Numbered from the stretch's first letter, positions 62,901-64,000 are shown. The stretch is DNA of 64,000 bases from Nocardia carnea NBRC 14403 (GCF_000308515.1 NZ_BAFV01000013.1:186001-250000); one strand, 5' to 3'. Notes: generated by a model not told the origin, from the sequence alone. Translations and numbers: made by a program.

Positions 62901-64000
62901 GAACGACAACGAGTACCGGTACTGGCTCGACGAAGCCGACCCCGACCTCGTCCGCGAGGTCACGGGGGTCGACCTCGAAGAGCTGAAGAGACAGGCCGGC
63001 CCGGCCCTTACGCCGGGCGCCGAAACCCGGCCGGGCGAGCCGGCGGCCCAGCTCGCTCCCACCGAACCCGAGGGCGACGTGGTGCCGCGCAGCGCGGGCG
63101 AGATCGGGGCCTGGATCGACGAACTGGCCGAGGCGGCGGCACACCGCGACGCGCAGGCCGCGGAGCTGGCCGAGGCCGCGCGCGCGTTCGGTATCGACCT
63201 CGGTGATCCGACACCGGAGAACGTCCGGCGGGCGCACGATCTGATCCGCTATCAGCAGGCCCGCCGGCTCGGCGCCCTCACCGGCCTCGCCGACGCTGCC
63301 CGCCGCTACAACGCCGAGCACGCCGATATCCCCTACGGCGAGTACGAAACCTTCTTCGACGCGAACCCGCTGGGCCGCCTCCTACGCGAAGTGGTCGACG
63401 CCTACCGGGAGCCCTCGCGGGCGCCGGAGTGGCTGCCCGAGGCGCTGCGGCGCCGCTGGCCCGGTCCGGTCGACCTGCTCAACTGGCAGGGCGTGAACAA
63501 CGGTGGCGAGCCGACACGCGAGTGGGGCGATCTGTTCGACACCGACCAGCCCGGCCGCGACGACGGGACCCGGCAGTACTTGGAACGGGCCCTGCGCCGC
63601 GATCAGATCCGTGACGAACGCTCGGTATGGGCACAGGTCCTCGGCGATGTGGACCTGAACACTCTCGACGCCGACCGCCTGGCCGACACCTTGGCGGCGC
63701 AACTGGACCGGATCCAGCAGGCCGCGGACCGTATCGACGATTTCGGTCGCCAGGCCGAGGAGTTTCTGCGCCGCGCCGCCGAAACCGAGGAAATCGCCGG
63801 TCTGATCGGTGATCTGGCGGCCCAGGAATGGGTGCACAGCAACGACGGGGTCATGTTCGGCGATCCGGCAGGTCTCGGCCTGCTGCCCCCGGAACAGCCC
63901 GGCGGCCCGATGCGGCTGATCGTGATCGACGGCAGGCTCGAACACGACCGGGTGCTGGCCGATGCGCTCGCCCGCCACCCCGATCTCGCCGATGCCGTGA
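29968..64000 (+). CDS. Giant ESX-type polymorphic-toxin-like multidomain protein (3' end outside window)
   Basis: One frame runs from ATG 29968 past base 64000: 11,344 codons with no stop seen, implying well over 1 MDa. The start lies 15 bases after the YbaB-like gene. Residues 1-110 (IPGWAQNLAWLAGVEWPEG, then WGLGGDWRDAG) resemble the CpnT-like N-terminal domain of type VII secreted toxins; hydrophobic helices follow to about 330. Next: a Ser/Gly/Asp linker (352-821), papain-like segment (825-978), charged repeats, nuclease-like segment (about 1410-1590), zincin repeat R1, block E1, R2-R5, block D1, R6-R9, block D2, R10, block F1, linkers, E2, and F2 running off the window. A surface or contact-dependent effector is the best guess; a protein this size could also be processed. 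No immunity gene is visible; it would lie downstream. Confidence 0.85.
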   Translation, partial: MIDIPGWAQNLAWLAGVEWPEGNEDEMWGLGGDWRDAGGSLDDIVADIIEAKRASLHAYPEGDGVEEMIKAFDSLISGDGSDTDQSVPKLADNFRALGDAAYNTGTEIEYTKLMYLSSLGLLAAELAAALIFPPTAPAVQAAAIAVTRLVVRGLLQRVVQAILRYASNRFVKFLLRHMAIDTVLGTLQEVGIQGWQIKEGHRPDFDLGQIAIAAVSSAAGGAAAGPVGDVIGNALSREGAGVLRQTANGIVTGAGAGLVGGLAGTLAAIPTQFAVIWYQTGDFDTAMDQTMSSLPQQFGPLALVSGATNGALTGGGKGGMNALAAKNGWGVHSQNYRDTWGDRTFMDRMNAVVGGPDSRTGFDPGTGLPGGADGSGPGSDGSQSSSPARTPGGSDGAGVAGDSVSNGGSSTDGSSSPNNSSSADGSSTSDRGSINDTGERSSHPAGVTGDSSSDSGGDGAGRGESDQGPAASDSPSNDNGRTSRGEDSADSGAAPESTGGADRSESGAGIADRAGSEESTGPVADSGSDSAGDRSGDADSTGERQDSGADDAQHSGRTPGDGVTGTGDPSVGTDRAGAPGAIVGAPVTGPVAGVAAPQAAGVPGAAPAPGAASGATPGSSPAASGSSPASSSGSDSRAQPGAPGDSRSAPGSGEAGSRARTAERAGVADRAGSGDRAGTGDRRPYPGTEGIRAGRTGVSVPDSADTPPAADRQEPPGGRVPGDIGDGRIGPEDVLPLPLPAGDLGDPASRDVGTRSAPRDPESRGLRRDIRPGESEDNPGREPADTDDRPDPDDPDDLAPSPDDSDDIRTRDPDEPEGASEPRNRGECARLTLAQLQDETGSTRITPPEEPVGPRGMSRSDIEDALGGKLYDYPAPEGDLPRHQAVAGELLRRAAQMPPELVLAGHGPRAFVIDSYAGPVDEHGVGSHAYSMRVAADPLTGEYRIVISDPTAAPPTRGYPPDAPAEVRKVSATILDGAGRVVPPSGNDARVRPSVEEYLRHNQDDYRANRQGRRESEEQYTARREAENADLQSLLERRRAQVLRLAADGFAENGPAGLGDMLRDRADEADRLAEEHRTTADNHWEEARRTPKTRVSDWPRDDERAAPDEDEPANRGETDDTDRGEDESTGRDESEPVLRDEGESSRRDEDEPAGRDHDGLDEGGPAARDEDALAGRDEDSQAAGDEDEAPMPQGQDRTPDRAGENGAGVRRPPEFGVDNGRNQPGGEPASGRRDESGGEPRSGVDGGESVHRDSEGRLHHRDDPPNTYRDQDFRLRDQHGWVPDPLTGHGYQHRAQLGEATPYLLAPGPAAQQLAEVSATRLDQQARRDRLAQNLALLAVDAGIVARADLTDLRYLTPNKLEGEIAREEEVALYDESLSEDERQERLALLDDFRSHAGQYHDLVRQEVATSQRLGELGGLAYALDPELHPDAVQLSPYEGGSSAKNVVDIAVLVPGTDGAPPKLLVVEAKGVGSTLGGSRVSAAQQGSPEYLRRTLAMDKNLATVLTESPEQMRARGIDPDSAPGRALIRARDELLAAHRDGTLQIEYHQVRTAANGDITVRHFDLTRDGAPVRIDMIGGVGNLYSDGDLDGGRNPGDDAGHDRGRSADEDQPHGVAGNRQPAPKAGDPPASIGDTQPIPRVDGTRSPSATPDAPPLPSAADTRPLPVVGDTQPSPRTDNPQPAPTTADTQPLPTVDGTDRPPDTELLGAPDDDVWSTLSAAEVGRRLQDELRAITGNPRFEALGFDRRELHPEVVREYARALVDMFTEYPSAQLDSVRFRDGLPETVFGRTWWVPVDGVRRASSIDFNPAMARDPAEVRRFTEANADSGWFPDGVRHRPAYARAVHEFGHVLDAAGDHAARREVTGHLLREFYQRNPDTASVDDYLAWLRKALSGYSFHPAGHVNPAEALAEAFLAATMSRFGPRGTPPPDPAGPVGLIHNLLVRTADENTPARFGTPEHGRPGPATRGLGPVEPGGSDAGRDSTDEPGTPGEPDPVAAGSAWANAEYDRLIQQRNNQAREAEFWRGKRDGRVQGWMDIGRPDEAFGSRESLSRTLAELQHRATSRTTDIAPSGDGDGFRRYSESLAPDERDRRMRELHRLEAAARQTLAYRDALGRTDREIQILENSGAVERRPLEEVGPLQDRLAVRRADELGRVKPHRHIRQELARRFGLVEDGIVNDDALAPPRLADTIDGLRAAFPDRTEDIDALAAAAREVNEAHNRIGRIQDAMAQLSGAGLRDIEASGGRMVTDRVGVIDGEAPRTIVYGPREPLGYLPGSGLTDYEAALEHALHTSPEVVRAMMNPNATIEYRRVHSGRVGDWRVEPGPEGPQVQRRPPVLPADHPAADRDTVRWRGRDGIWRTVDPNRLDWTYNRQGTTPDEGGYKDRDLPEGVSAWAVDRVQAAVVDSFADAAPAKPGGPHPEGVNVDLLPHIVGGPNPVTGKDMPTYELPFADAASNVMRVFVEVAKLSGWTWYGDPDNPTRLRPRFEGHPWFRSSPPDVQPLVPSAEPLQSSYEAPEHLADRDRQRRAEWARVQRWADDQYARFRADDSDIARIADLLNSRREQEVQDNARNILDRIRREVLPRTEVDPRGDIDAQLVDLGTAIDRLHTDLGYRLVPGDPEVRRIVVEQLLDRLGAGRSTDEILNSTLRLPHPDRPAGNDTEVAVPFTDLVGSSVPELTPGDVGAVKDLLMRRGDILMDDLDSGAEIRRGLPQLPHIAEAWQRLIDGAPDSEDLLLIRDAWSWHRMLDHLNNQTGYQATWEDVVALVSRMEGPHWDDRRPPLTGPRAGVPYAPPLRDPVLPPRRDTGAPGTGTLAPRSEPGSTREGAPRGRTIDEPEARSESELPAAPPQAVGEPDVPDAGGTPLRQESPSEFTARLRAGISDSRADLEQNRADHLRGLAEDLEAAGSFDEAESYRDRAVQAEWNAGQHRANADMWWDTVGGRPPSPPSGDGPEPAGGPRPDRPGSQPPAAPGAAEVRSGPERSRDAEGAPRTGDRDPVTPDTPARVGPEGARRTDTFRRVEVPDGADRLTARPDNTAPDPDGPADSDSDAEWLAAPTDRWSGLDPVDVGRQLREEMRELTGNPDFEVYGFGLSELNPTVVQEFARSILDLQRRYPQVDLRSVGIADIGSAIASAKPVTDPATGEVRADSISLNLKFARNLDRLLEAVHTCAEMGFYNPNVLIRPAFGVIAHEFGHAVDYAGRQDARWAVEYALLQYYAHEVGGPAAEFQNWMHRELAGYSFHKQDGKLFEAEAIAEAFAEAELAALLPEPERPALSPPRQMIYDLLLSYLPAATENGPPPRAENSDRPDLLDDPGTATDQWSGLGPAEVGERLREVLREATGDPEFSVSGFANSGLGVDVLHDYARAMVDMFGRFPQVRVGAVELIDTVEPGPGSRDGLLEADGYPGTVDRYPAVRLGSEFARGSEWGTDRAGEAGTPHAGMGERPAYAEAVQAFGRAVDEATGHEASRLVDSLRIRHFVTYAEKAGDRLAYRDWVDTQAATPGSRAENYPGRVLAEAFAEVVLRGRDNVTDQARVLYDLLLAQDGVEPRLPAGDELSDERPAELAFALMFRAPLDGWSRLSAVEVGERLQEVMRQLTGNRRFRVYGFSDKVQPEIAREFARAITDISAQFPQPILRAVQFADLGRTAWAVASSAGGFGRRGYSTASVAFGNRWAKDPVAYLVSTADDTGFHYGSSRDRPVYTTILHEFGHVLDNAGMRQARRTLDQVLLEYYAANELGEQTAEGYLRWLAENLSGYSIHKDGRLNPTEALAEAFQHVQTVGRDNVDAVVGLIYDTLLAAVERTENRGVAGLLADDFQDFGSGIRERFRSGRFAADSHRLPDREPPADLRVRSAAELRDIPGTDEWSRMGLEEIVATLRDRYPFREITGFTDPADPAVPPLDLTLVREVARAVDLMMSQFPMLDVHSLRIAPTDDEEHARGLASYDFDPDDIDRFVTGSITLNERLLRNPGEFYASRRRSENSLFAPRNSARRPAFATTIHELGHALDFAGSMRARGSVEDLLVDYYTELTGSFDPDHFSVWLNQLSGYSFTARGDLNQTEMLADAVLDVVVNGADATEPARIVYGALLRAAVDNYYDTVDTGGRVRPADLGIEPAGRDRTAPEHPERPAAEPSGAETTVHSDRSDSLGDPEPGPEERDHEQRGAELESVRAGETLWSGRPVDSGAAEVRELLARTESGRRALAVLLDAGATIRFDSNPEDPDRPDDFNGRTMEVVIVTAGRDQMAQAGAIIRAAELAEAVQGGRIEVTPTRIRELDREAYVAARVAAEAEAFARQAEFHREIAEAGYDDPGGLGIHMIEDLRRREVAQAYQRVVEQAYLESRDTGADSEAGHTAGVRALLDNPLFDNPDDPAIGIGGRSEAGAEWEAFRNVAVPTGMREYVPSSAEVARDIERSVRDHAAATRAEQRTAAEWDRVGGRLRERLGLRPGQESGTRRAIYDELDMRARLIDDPRLRHDILVLEELTDRHTRAVADRDRLFGEITARVRQDLADTTGSGNEPIRVHRDESGVLFVFDGAIRPEPVGPASDVVTRDTGAEHMADTGTSAQDRSTLDEQVDTARNAAVEELQNVPSRGFLWDLPRWVTETLNHHDIRIRLSADPDVATSRSPFDRARRGPAAGYDPITRTVVLDPADSPAHHARELIVAARTAELLAKVDVAQERMNLPRDEYVHVMLERLADAYALSFRPLVDAQLDTVKSELTDPLAKTYTDAFKDAHKRAEKVCGNRRALGGSYTYFYLAAHRAGFRAVLDHLATQGPLVDGATDSERLAASWNRAHGIAPSLAADPPAPRARPGDNPRDQALRALNLAEEIEAQRMLRDLGRFVPVGPAERAYTAAYDKALAKALRDRRADAQTPERVAYEAGIDALKNYLRRTGLADAEIAMDVVRSVHDTDRSKWGIPKWVAAEPNAPETETAGRTGQPDADLARRALDRIVAEHPGGREITGPSERLTDRIARYAPRADYGLPWLRVVAHPGEHLAALTDLALTHPEYSDVLWDGSHAFDYRTANLGPDGEPNSEHISPDEAEGPFRQPTNSESVGLMLDSYLRYRQAGQTDLGFNDWLKQLGPDAFHTKEDQRSARRPGWNRAGTLRSDFVHRGHRRALADGISPDASHPTAVAHRIRTRKMILSRVVRAPDHHRLEVITFGAGHISVMLEPDGRGGWRVPAPVGTGGSSETLARYFQGMSAPTPESLGERMVGVLNDPTAELNSRGKPRGRLGRIMGRLSRSGPDNAVNDRPDLLGPDDPVPANTDRAGAIGTARPDSEYLPGNRPDTEQFGAPDDEWSGLDPVDAGLRLREVMRELTGDDAFEVYGFGLPDLNPVVVQEFARSIVDMYTRYPQVDLRSAGIGHLGNSIAVNKPVTDRTTGLVRSDSIALDAGYAADPQRLLRRLHERVDAGDYNRNVLIRPAYAVGVHEFGHAVDYAGGRAARAELDVALALYHRDVVGGSAAGHPRWLRETLPGYGLRPDGSLNQAETLAEAFSEVEVSRMLPPDERPPVSEPRRLVYELLLDQLGARPRPVVAPPPREDPDRLDPDVATPSDEPEPPAGPGGPIKDEWSELSLAEIGDKLRAHVREVLGKPDFEVHGFDWVPDDPGKRLPMDAYPPIPLDVEQARQYARTVADLLTRYPQLEVDSVWISRHTAQMWPVESFLSTDPGTGAPVRSLVLKSDPLRGGGSAPGVHWYTSMAFANALNDATGRLAEGLVEETLAQYYAYNRLGEQHRLAFHRWMQSALDVFGSSSVPARERRPDVLLSDAFAVVEARGREQVDEPFVLLHDLLGLQDGVEARALVPDADMRLLIGLEHSGEVLGIPHRDDWNALDPGQVGERLQIELRRILGNDELTVRGFDSAGLHPDIVREIARGLTDMARKYPMADIHRVVFGDNYGYAETYPERDANGKPSRSAVIGFGIGPAQDLALFVHSGGRAEYEYGPKSGARSRPAYTSAVQQWARALDVTAGETVQRLVDNVLRAHHREQATRQDYQEWLRGQFSGHVFEIGEFDSRFALEEAFDQVVTHGRHAADAHMVQLHDILVRAADRSSPGAAFGRLLDQARFAHGGREISARESLPPALDPPAPVTGDPDRPGREVSAPVPDGDTRPADPADTAALGAPDQDEWSGLAPAEVGAKLGDLMRAATGNPEFRTFGFDLAGLDHEIVREFARGVADMYREHPQPDIRSAGIGIPAYDGVVDIRPRKDDFTNSAPPRIQDITLDHRHASRSDDFVEQVRSRVDAGELPAVTLSRPVYGVTVREYGRALDFAGSLRARLGTELVLGIRSGRLPGESFGEWFGRFPASGPDHRGYVRGESVLIDGFTEYILGGTDREGRERAATDPVRALYELLIQHAGREPETTPGETSEIGPMELDTDTVQLRPPRPDIGPMDLDAETVRLHPPRSRADAGTDGGTVHSPEPGTGRSGDDDPVSGTTPDRAAGPEASADRGATEPPGGSPYPASPPDGPAEGLPLTDAGLELIRAGAERWAPTSRGPAATEVLELVAGTVAGRHALAALRDAGAQIRLDANPELAGRGDVFDGATMDIVVATASRDQIGQAAAIVRAAALAEVVVSGQLEVLPGRIRGMDRADYVSARVAAEAEAFARQAEFHRELAAAGYDVAGRPTADRIDSLRRGEAEAAYHRAVEAGRARAEAVGEELDAVSRRAGIRELLGNPQFDNPDQPELGFSGRREAGAEWDALQDESSPYRSREYVPTTPEAARKIAELTRAEAATIRRAGREASEWDEVADRLGAALGSAEDQWPDSRTEHARELARRGRHTEDPAVAHDLRVLGELTDRLTGLSAHHTSLQTGLLYTAQRDIDGAQGLDPRLRVQRHYSGELHLVDEADFLPAAARGIVVRDDGGLHAPTARSGNQHGGVVEAADHARSAAMGHLRGTGGRIGVPYLAGWVEDALQRTGVRIEVSADPAVTLTAPEGERTAAGAAAGYDPAIRTVRLYAGDSVEQHARALVFAARMSDRLAAVDPAWERMALSRDEYADVMLDRLADAYAMSFRGLTHADLRKAKPEFGGDLLAKTYVDTYADAYGTATKAYRNRQALGGSGEYFHMAAHRAAVRAVRAALPWGPLIDGRAPAVHFAAAWDRAHDVADTAEPPATRGPLADTARNHALRARNLAEEIEMLRSARDLGRFVPVSPLERAYTDAYDKALTKAHGAERSAYEAGLAALRRYLRKSGLENAETVMDVVRAVLDDDRVAWGRFTEWLKSADGNDTVPANPAKPDPDEIRSDPDRARRVLDRDLVELRELWDDRSAQRLTDRVARFSGPAGTRPRLVIVAEDGDHVTAVRELGLFHPEYADVLWDGSHELLYYPVQPFESVPRSQGGISADLAEGQFRKPGRSQALRLMLAEYLRFRAQGSTDLGFDDWLKQLGPDAFHAKDGQRHPGDRFREPDGSLRTGYLEAGHRRALAEGMDPGAPHPAAVAHRLHTRQIALVGDRPAPSHHQRYRVEIGAGRIEVMLEPDGAGGWRVPAADGGGSFQALARYFEGMTEPTPERLVRRIAGVLNDPGAELTAHGKPRGRIARAMDRGPFGTRRGSDTPDPAGPGLGRDAVQNAASDDTGGTAGGPERTPDTRADDIALLGAPDRDEWSGLTPVEVGERLREILRAATDNPEFTTFGFDLPDLNPEVVREYARAITDMHRRFPQTDIRSIGIGNRRQGTLADAGPELDRATDTFYTADITLNYRHATSVDNFLEQVHAAVDNTNFSATVLRRAAYAVTVHEYGHALDYAGGGIARATAEAHLLDRASADPDAEYGEWLNQLSGYSRTADGDLWAKEALAEAFMEYVMLGAEAAPRPVRELFLMLTEVAEHGRSWTGFGERLRSRLGAGAGRPDSGRDPMDSGHEPPRRSDDDSGPGPGKPDTGGAGGGKKPPAGPPNSASTPEEPGGPAPEGDEPAAHDGPIEPDAIIPPLVLDLGGEQIIFDLVPDGPHSWRLVPQGELPSATPDRLAALRREIEAIRRMWPIRESQVKYPSGSGWDSRGQAAIADGVAGIPDVVNPAPPPAPPTPPPNPDQPVMGPVPEGSPPDPTLLRIAQQTPVWIQNREHIPLFGRLSARMRDTAGEFVPMYPGDGAEYQPWLTDGTLDAARDQLLADLDTHRITTEQGLRDLLTVAGRPDAEPGRQQQILEELRDRGLISGEEAAALSDALNEERDARGTELPVGPPPDGESLTDAARRLLDIELPDENPETLARVVDEQQYRVARASGAIEGLAAAVRRYLIEQTLPYTTQDPAPGAATEQGGLTRSEPPGELDGPPRRSTGDPDDNFDDFFDDEEDAPAPYRPPRFAAPDPAGRAVPFLDAVSFVDQNPMGRFLIEILAAFGYEPGLLGIMPVENGADELPMWGDGYELGRDQGLRRFFENALRRDQIRDELASWAAMRDLSLEELLADPQAVVDRLRAENVARSQRVADFVDAARRTLPDPDLSDPVGDLLGRQIVRVPGGDDQPDRLVVVDGPRPRSQVLADALAADRSLQRQLDTGELVLDYRTVRRDWTGETVLDPAPVPQLRYLRETLLGRELEVLLVRDDDGSWRQLTGSAEAHRSALGDPPPRPARQVAAEIAQVLRELGLTPDGIDLDNVHGTAADLLLDNAVRAVQLEALADFIRSATDIELFNELTDARSHLAERLGLNLIPDPEAPEQTLTPRAVIDRLSAGPRRALRLQQFGDLTDYAKRLRELDAAAVDAARNRLAERLVSEDIARKMSSARAAERAGIDRRIAALLPPGYVDGPGGRRLFALDTGGLDARKLYQVIRRLERAGQDGVVRDALGEYVRALFDIDPFTDVPAGDRAADPRIADGRFPMHDRDAMGGLRGLIADAVRAIGAEDFARAVADAAARPDSHRIPDDDPDQRPTANRDWARLVGVDLTDADDKTFVKIYEAYRDGRIENHEGLSPKELAAELDRLRREVRDRADSIKALIRLFDEYTRSARTDVPGAERGQLADDAGDLPPGHGGPPPPRPEGPQSRRESSEAHRPGAAEPALRAGAEHGENSPSPGTAQPGVESGPPSGDPGSAGGGGRPPADPPVAPGQPDEGPGRESGSRPENESPAGPLPETHADLMDWVELRRAEIAVDSAADNAAWLRRQAAGRPDDHVLQFRAEQAERQLGYARERLDRIRLDQADRAAWRARMDAESKRFLADVEPDNWLAEQRAVLAEWVARMAEDRARWLRGTPDDPDGDTPPAPESGPDDNGPDSDSGPGPTAPKPNTGSDPEAAQPSQAGSLVESAPTAEADPEPGGESRPGIESDTTGKHRPDEDSESPAENQDLELRGEQPRAAGERPKSAGEQPQLPQPEGRQPRGGAPEPNSETEQTGPTGDPTAETDRTGGKPGDQDPGRLLGDALVDAILRRDVLAARIAELAAALHTRTEPGAFEPDRIDDTVRDLRGRDLDAGDTGIVDELTELMPRLLRAHDEVRTLSSRIEYDRLLRERQAVTREREFLRAKITDRARNVGLDNPEGWADLGPDGRERIVLRLDEESRYDTVDIAGGVEESPRRDRSPVSEQAQRDRRDKIRKLITQTAEFDRLGTRLRELDAQISGMEGDREHLDRPHSEEVAAELERLARERAAELHRIKPRRVMRDDLARRLGLLDENNELRESALEPDRVKSELQTLRDTAYRTFMERRLRPSQYQQRLLQIDMLGAVADEVNLAHNRIGRLQDDMARVAGVWRGLVEAAGGRMVTDRVGIVGGDEPRIIVFGPRPELTNLPHDQDAVRARRDHDAALDHALRTSAAVAQGLTHPEATVEYRRVFADREDNWRVDDTMHPPEIERMSTGWVNGDRLEMTRWRDSEDNWHPVDPTRPGWTTNRDEPELPKKFSQKDLPDGVSGWASEDVINDITLPTDDVPAGQIPESTLPVNAPMAPTQYDTSDVDPNKIFGQHWGADAYNFMRLVLMAALVPKHPAVKAWIQRHPEIGRFVLARPWLQKLPPFATVFRGYEWFAPPDTNVQPMHRRWEPGDHLPPAALTDVPEGLRREWEREAELWSEVQQWADEQYDLFLDDDGDVERVAAGIEEHRQNRQRQSAREFVDLVRQRLVEELGGIDPRGDVPAQLARIEAAIDRVADEAADRFAEDDPKAARNTVDQVREMLLGVVDPADIVPGADPDEIVRPVDPDEIAEQLAARMRDDIPRFTRDELEQIKNHLMVDEHWVRDADDPEGQVRELPMDRLADIAEAWHRLRDGNALPADFVLLQDALAEAQYLVDNPGATWQAANTHAIGQGYHWDAQRPPLTDWRAGRHYALPPVQPNPAYLPPAARPGAAPRTPDRPEPANRPGDTLEMPSPDLPAQDGDTLELPAGEQFGRPDRRDTAAGDAATPSLPGQQRSADENPGPPGAREQQDSPARNGDALEEQFGGTDRAGSGEAPASAARRDPAAPDDDTLEQTSVQGESGPDPDNPDDPIDPGDSDPDDPGEPPTGGPGSTPPARPPLPAGDGGDSAPGNGTRLPPPDRPDGADARLESGGPNGPGDPTGLGAPNGSGGPNGPGGPPSAPGASPAPTGDPMRDLIAFLQEQADRPAQRDAQPLTGAAAGHAGRLAGNLGLDEVFGQLRDPLAALAEIAEIARARGFLDEVAGGPRMRYPDDFAELSAADRYGDEQYWHHEADPELAAEVRADLRRLGLPVEEPRLPAERPEEVLEPGDDPAQLLAPGQSDGARPDADVAARITPFAESVTTTRDRLAQQFGLDDAALAPDRLAATVADQRYRILLRAAAVEALVAAQARLDAATDPIARADLRNTRDTWARLLGLDSGALDRDPATILNRARAAAVRAADDLAALTDSAQAARQEPRPGGEPPAVGETRRYNIVVEGEQVPARLVADEGGGWLVAEADRTGPPAQQADPAPPQRRKSLLRRIWDRLFGDGYEGETPKYPSGSGIDSAGQSVLGHMSGLPLTKTEDPTPGVPGDEYEVLQTKFNPARILKEGITLWKKRELLPFVRRFTSRVADRSLDAPPLRDENDNEYRYWLDEADPDLVREVTGVDLEELKRQAGPALTPGAETRPGEPAAQLAPTEPEGDVVPRSAGEIGAWIDELAEAAAHRDAQAAELAEAARAFGIDLGDPTPENVRRAHDLIRYQQARRLGALTGLADAARRYNAEHADIPYGEYETFFDANPLGRLLREVVDAYREPSRAPEWLPEALRRRWPGPVDLLNWQGVNNGGEPTREWGDLFDTDQPGRDDGTRQYLERALRRDQIRDERSVWAQVLGDVDLNTLDADRLADTLAAQLDRIQQAADRIDDFGRQAEEFLRRAAETEEIAGLIGDLAAQEWVHSNDGVMFGDPAGLGLLPPEQPGGPMRLIVIDGRLEHDRVLADALARHPDLADAV
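31021..32430 (+). other. Low-complexity linker in giant protein
   Basis: About 470 residues made mainly of Ser, Gly, Asp, Pro, Ala and Glu, with no hydrophobic or cysteine-containing segments. Examples are runs such as SNGGSSTDGSSSPNNSSS and DDLAPSPDDSDD. It separates the secretion-type N-terminal domain from the first enzyme-like domain and is probably disordered. Similar but shorter linkers lie at about 34741-35100 (DTQPxP repeats), 38380-39150, 56830-58050 and 60751-61530. Confidence 0.8.
32440..32900 (+). other. Papain-like (Tox-PL type) domain inside giant protein
   Basis: Residues about 825-978 of the giant protein. Cys 828 stands in NRGECARLTLAQLQ, His 928 in GVGSHAYSMRV, and Asp 949 in RIVISDPTA. 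The spacing and local sequence (Cys before a helix, His starting one strand, Asp-Pro ending the next) follow the papain-fold toxin/protein-glutaminase families of polymorphic toxins. Placement near the N-terminal end of a huge protein, not at the C-terminus, is unusual. Motif-level evidence only. Confidence 0.5.
34195..34740 (+). other. PD-(D/E)XK-like nuclease segment inside giant protein
   Basis: Residues about 1410-1590. Asp 1449 in NVVDIAVLV is followed by KLLVVEAKG with Glu 1468 and Lys 1470. A hydrophobic strand with Asp, then a strand carrying ExK, is the restriction-endonuclease-like catalytic pattern found in Tox-REase domains. The preceding SPYEGGSSAKN supports it. The domain boundaries and activity are inferred. 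Confidence 0.45.
35101..35820 (+). repeat. Zincin repeat R1 (HEFGH intact)
   Basis: Starts at the WSTLSAAEVGRRL segment that opens every copy. HEFGH at 35506-35520 (residues 1847-1851), then SGYSFH and EALAEAF. The order HExxH...EALAEAF matches anthrax lethal factor, where the second Glu is the third zinc ligand. Confidence 0.75.
35971..38345 (+). repeat. Block E, first copy (E1)
   Basis: About 790 residues, not recognised. Anchors shared with E2: EVNEAHNRIGRIQD, GGRMVTDRVG, ALEHALHTS, ATIEYRRV, the W-rich RDGIWRTVDPNR, QRWADDQYARF, DPRGDIDAQL, and the end HWDDRRPPL. Mostly helical and charged. Confidence 0.75.
39151..39855 (+). repeat. Zincin repeat R2 (HEFGH intact)
   Basis: WSGLDPVDVGRQL opening; HEFGH at 39553-39567 (residues 3196-3200); SGYSFH-like AGYSFH and EAIAEAF follow. 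Closest by eye to R6, including VDLRS and PNVLIRPA. Confidence 0.75.
39934..40615 (+). repeat. Zincin-like repeat R3 (motif lost)
   Basis: WSGLGPAEVGERL opening is intact. HExxH is replaced by QAFGR at 40339-40353 (residues 3458-3462), so both His and the Glu are gone. The later VLAEAF segment is kept. Should not bind zinc. Confidence 0.7.
40702..41385 (+). repeat. Zincin repeat R4 (HEFGH intact)
   Basis: WSRLSAVEVGERL opening; HEFGH at 41101-41115 (residues 3712-3716); LSGYSIH and NPTEALAEAF follow. All putative zinc ligands are present. Confidence 0.75.
41566..42270 (+). repeat. Zincin repeat R5 (HELGH intact)
   Basis: Divergent opening WSRMGLEEIVATL; HELGH at 41983-41997 (residues 4006-4010); LSGYSFT and NQTEMLADA follow, with Glu kept. 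Confidence 0.75.
42481..45720 (+). repeat. Block D, first copy (D1)
   Basis: About 1,080 residues. Anchors shared with D2: DQMAQAGAIIRAAELAE, YVAARVAAEAEAFARQAEFH, LLDNPLFDNPDDP, AAGYDPITRTV, LGGSYTYFYLAAHRA, DLGRFVPV, YTAAYDKALAKA, DVLWDGSH, DWLKQLGPDAFH, VMLEPDGRGGWRVP and GKPRGRLGR. No family is recognised with confidence; the middle may be a decayed metallopeptidase. Confidence 0.75.
45877..46585 (+). repeat. Zincin repeat R6 (HEFGH intact)
   Basis: WSGLDPVDAGLRL opening; HEFGH at 46282-46296 (residues 5439-5443); PGYGL and NQAETLAEAF follow. Resembles R2 more than its neighbours. Confidence 0.75.
46699..47400 (+). repeat. Zincin-like repeat R7 (motif lost)
   Basis: WSELSLAEIGDKL opening. 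The position of HExxH reads MAFAN at 47095-47109 (from residue 5710), followed by ALNDATG in place of ALDYAG. The later segment is LLSDAF, so all three ligands are lost. Confidence 0.65.
47476..48165 (+). repeat. Zincin-like repeat R8 (motif lost)
   Basis: WNALDPGQVGERL opening. QQWAR at 47875-47889 (from residue 5970) replaces HExxH, then ALDVTAG. The later ALEEAF segment retains a Glu. Not expected to bind zinc. Confidence 0.65.
48370..49062 (+). repeat. Zincin-like repeat R9 (both His changed to Arg)
   Basis: WSGLAPAEVGAKL opening. REYGR at 48784-48798 (from residue 6273) replaces HEYGH, with the Glu kept and both His changed to Arg. Otherwise close to R10 by eye (TFGFDL, DIRS, ALDFAG). 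Confidence 0.7.
49108..49215 (+). repeat. Tandem 17-residue repeat in giant protein
   Basis: Two units, 49108-49158 and 49165-49215: IGPMELDTDTVQLRPPR and IGPMDLDAETVRLHPPR, separated by Pro-Asp. Short recent duplication in the linker before D2. Confidence 0.85.
49438..52638 (+). repeat. Block D, second copy (D2)
   Basis: About 1,067 residues, collinear with D1 over its whole length: DQIGQAAAIVRAAALAE, YVSARVAAEAEAFARQAEFH, LLGNPQFDNPDQP, AAGYDPAIRTV, LGGSGEYFHMAAHRA, DLGRFVPV, DVLWDGSH, DWLKQLGPDAFH, VMLEPDGAGGWRVP and GKPRGRIAR. Confidence 0.75.
52807..53480 (+). repeat. Zincin repeat R10 (HEYGH intact)
   Basis: WSGLTPVEVGERL opening; HEYGH at 53215-53229 (residues 7750-7754); LSGYSRT and KEALAEAF follow. 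Last copy of the series in the window. Confidence 0.75.
53941..55640 (+). repeat. Block F, first copy (F1)
   Basis: About 565 residues. Anchors shared with F2: KYPSGSGWDSRGQ, RLSARMRD, FVDQNPMGRFL, RRFFENALRRDQIRDE and RSQVLADALA. Includes an acidic run (DDNFDDFFDDEED). Function unknown. Confidence 0.65.
58060..60750 (+). repeat. Block E, second copy (E2)
   Basis: About 895 residues, collinear with E1: EVNLAHNRIGRLQD, GGRMVTDRVG, ALDHALRTS, ATVEYRRV, EDNWHPVDPTR, QQWADEQYDLF, DPRGDVPAQL and the end HWDAQRPPL. It carries an extra helical front part of about 100 residues. Confidence 0.75.
62581..64000 (+). repeat. Block F, second copy (F2), cut by window edge
   Basis: Collinear with F1: KYPSGSGIDSAGQ, RRFTSRVAD, FFDANPLGRLL, RQYLERALRRDQIRDE and HDRVLADALA. 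It continues past base 64000 in the same frame. Confidence 0.65.
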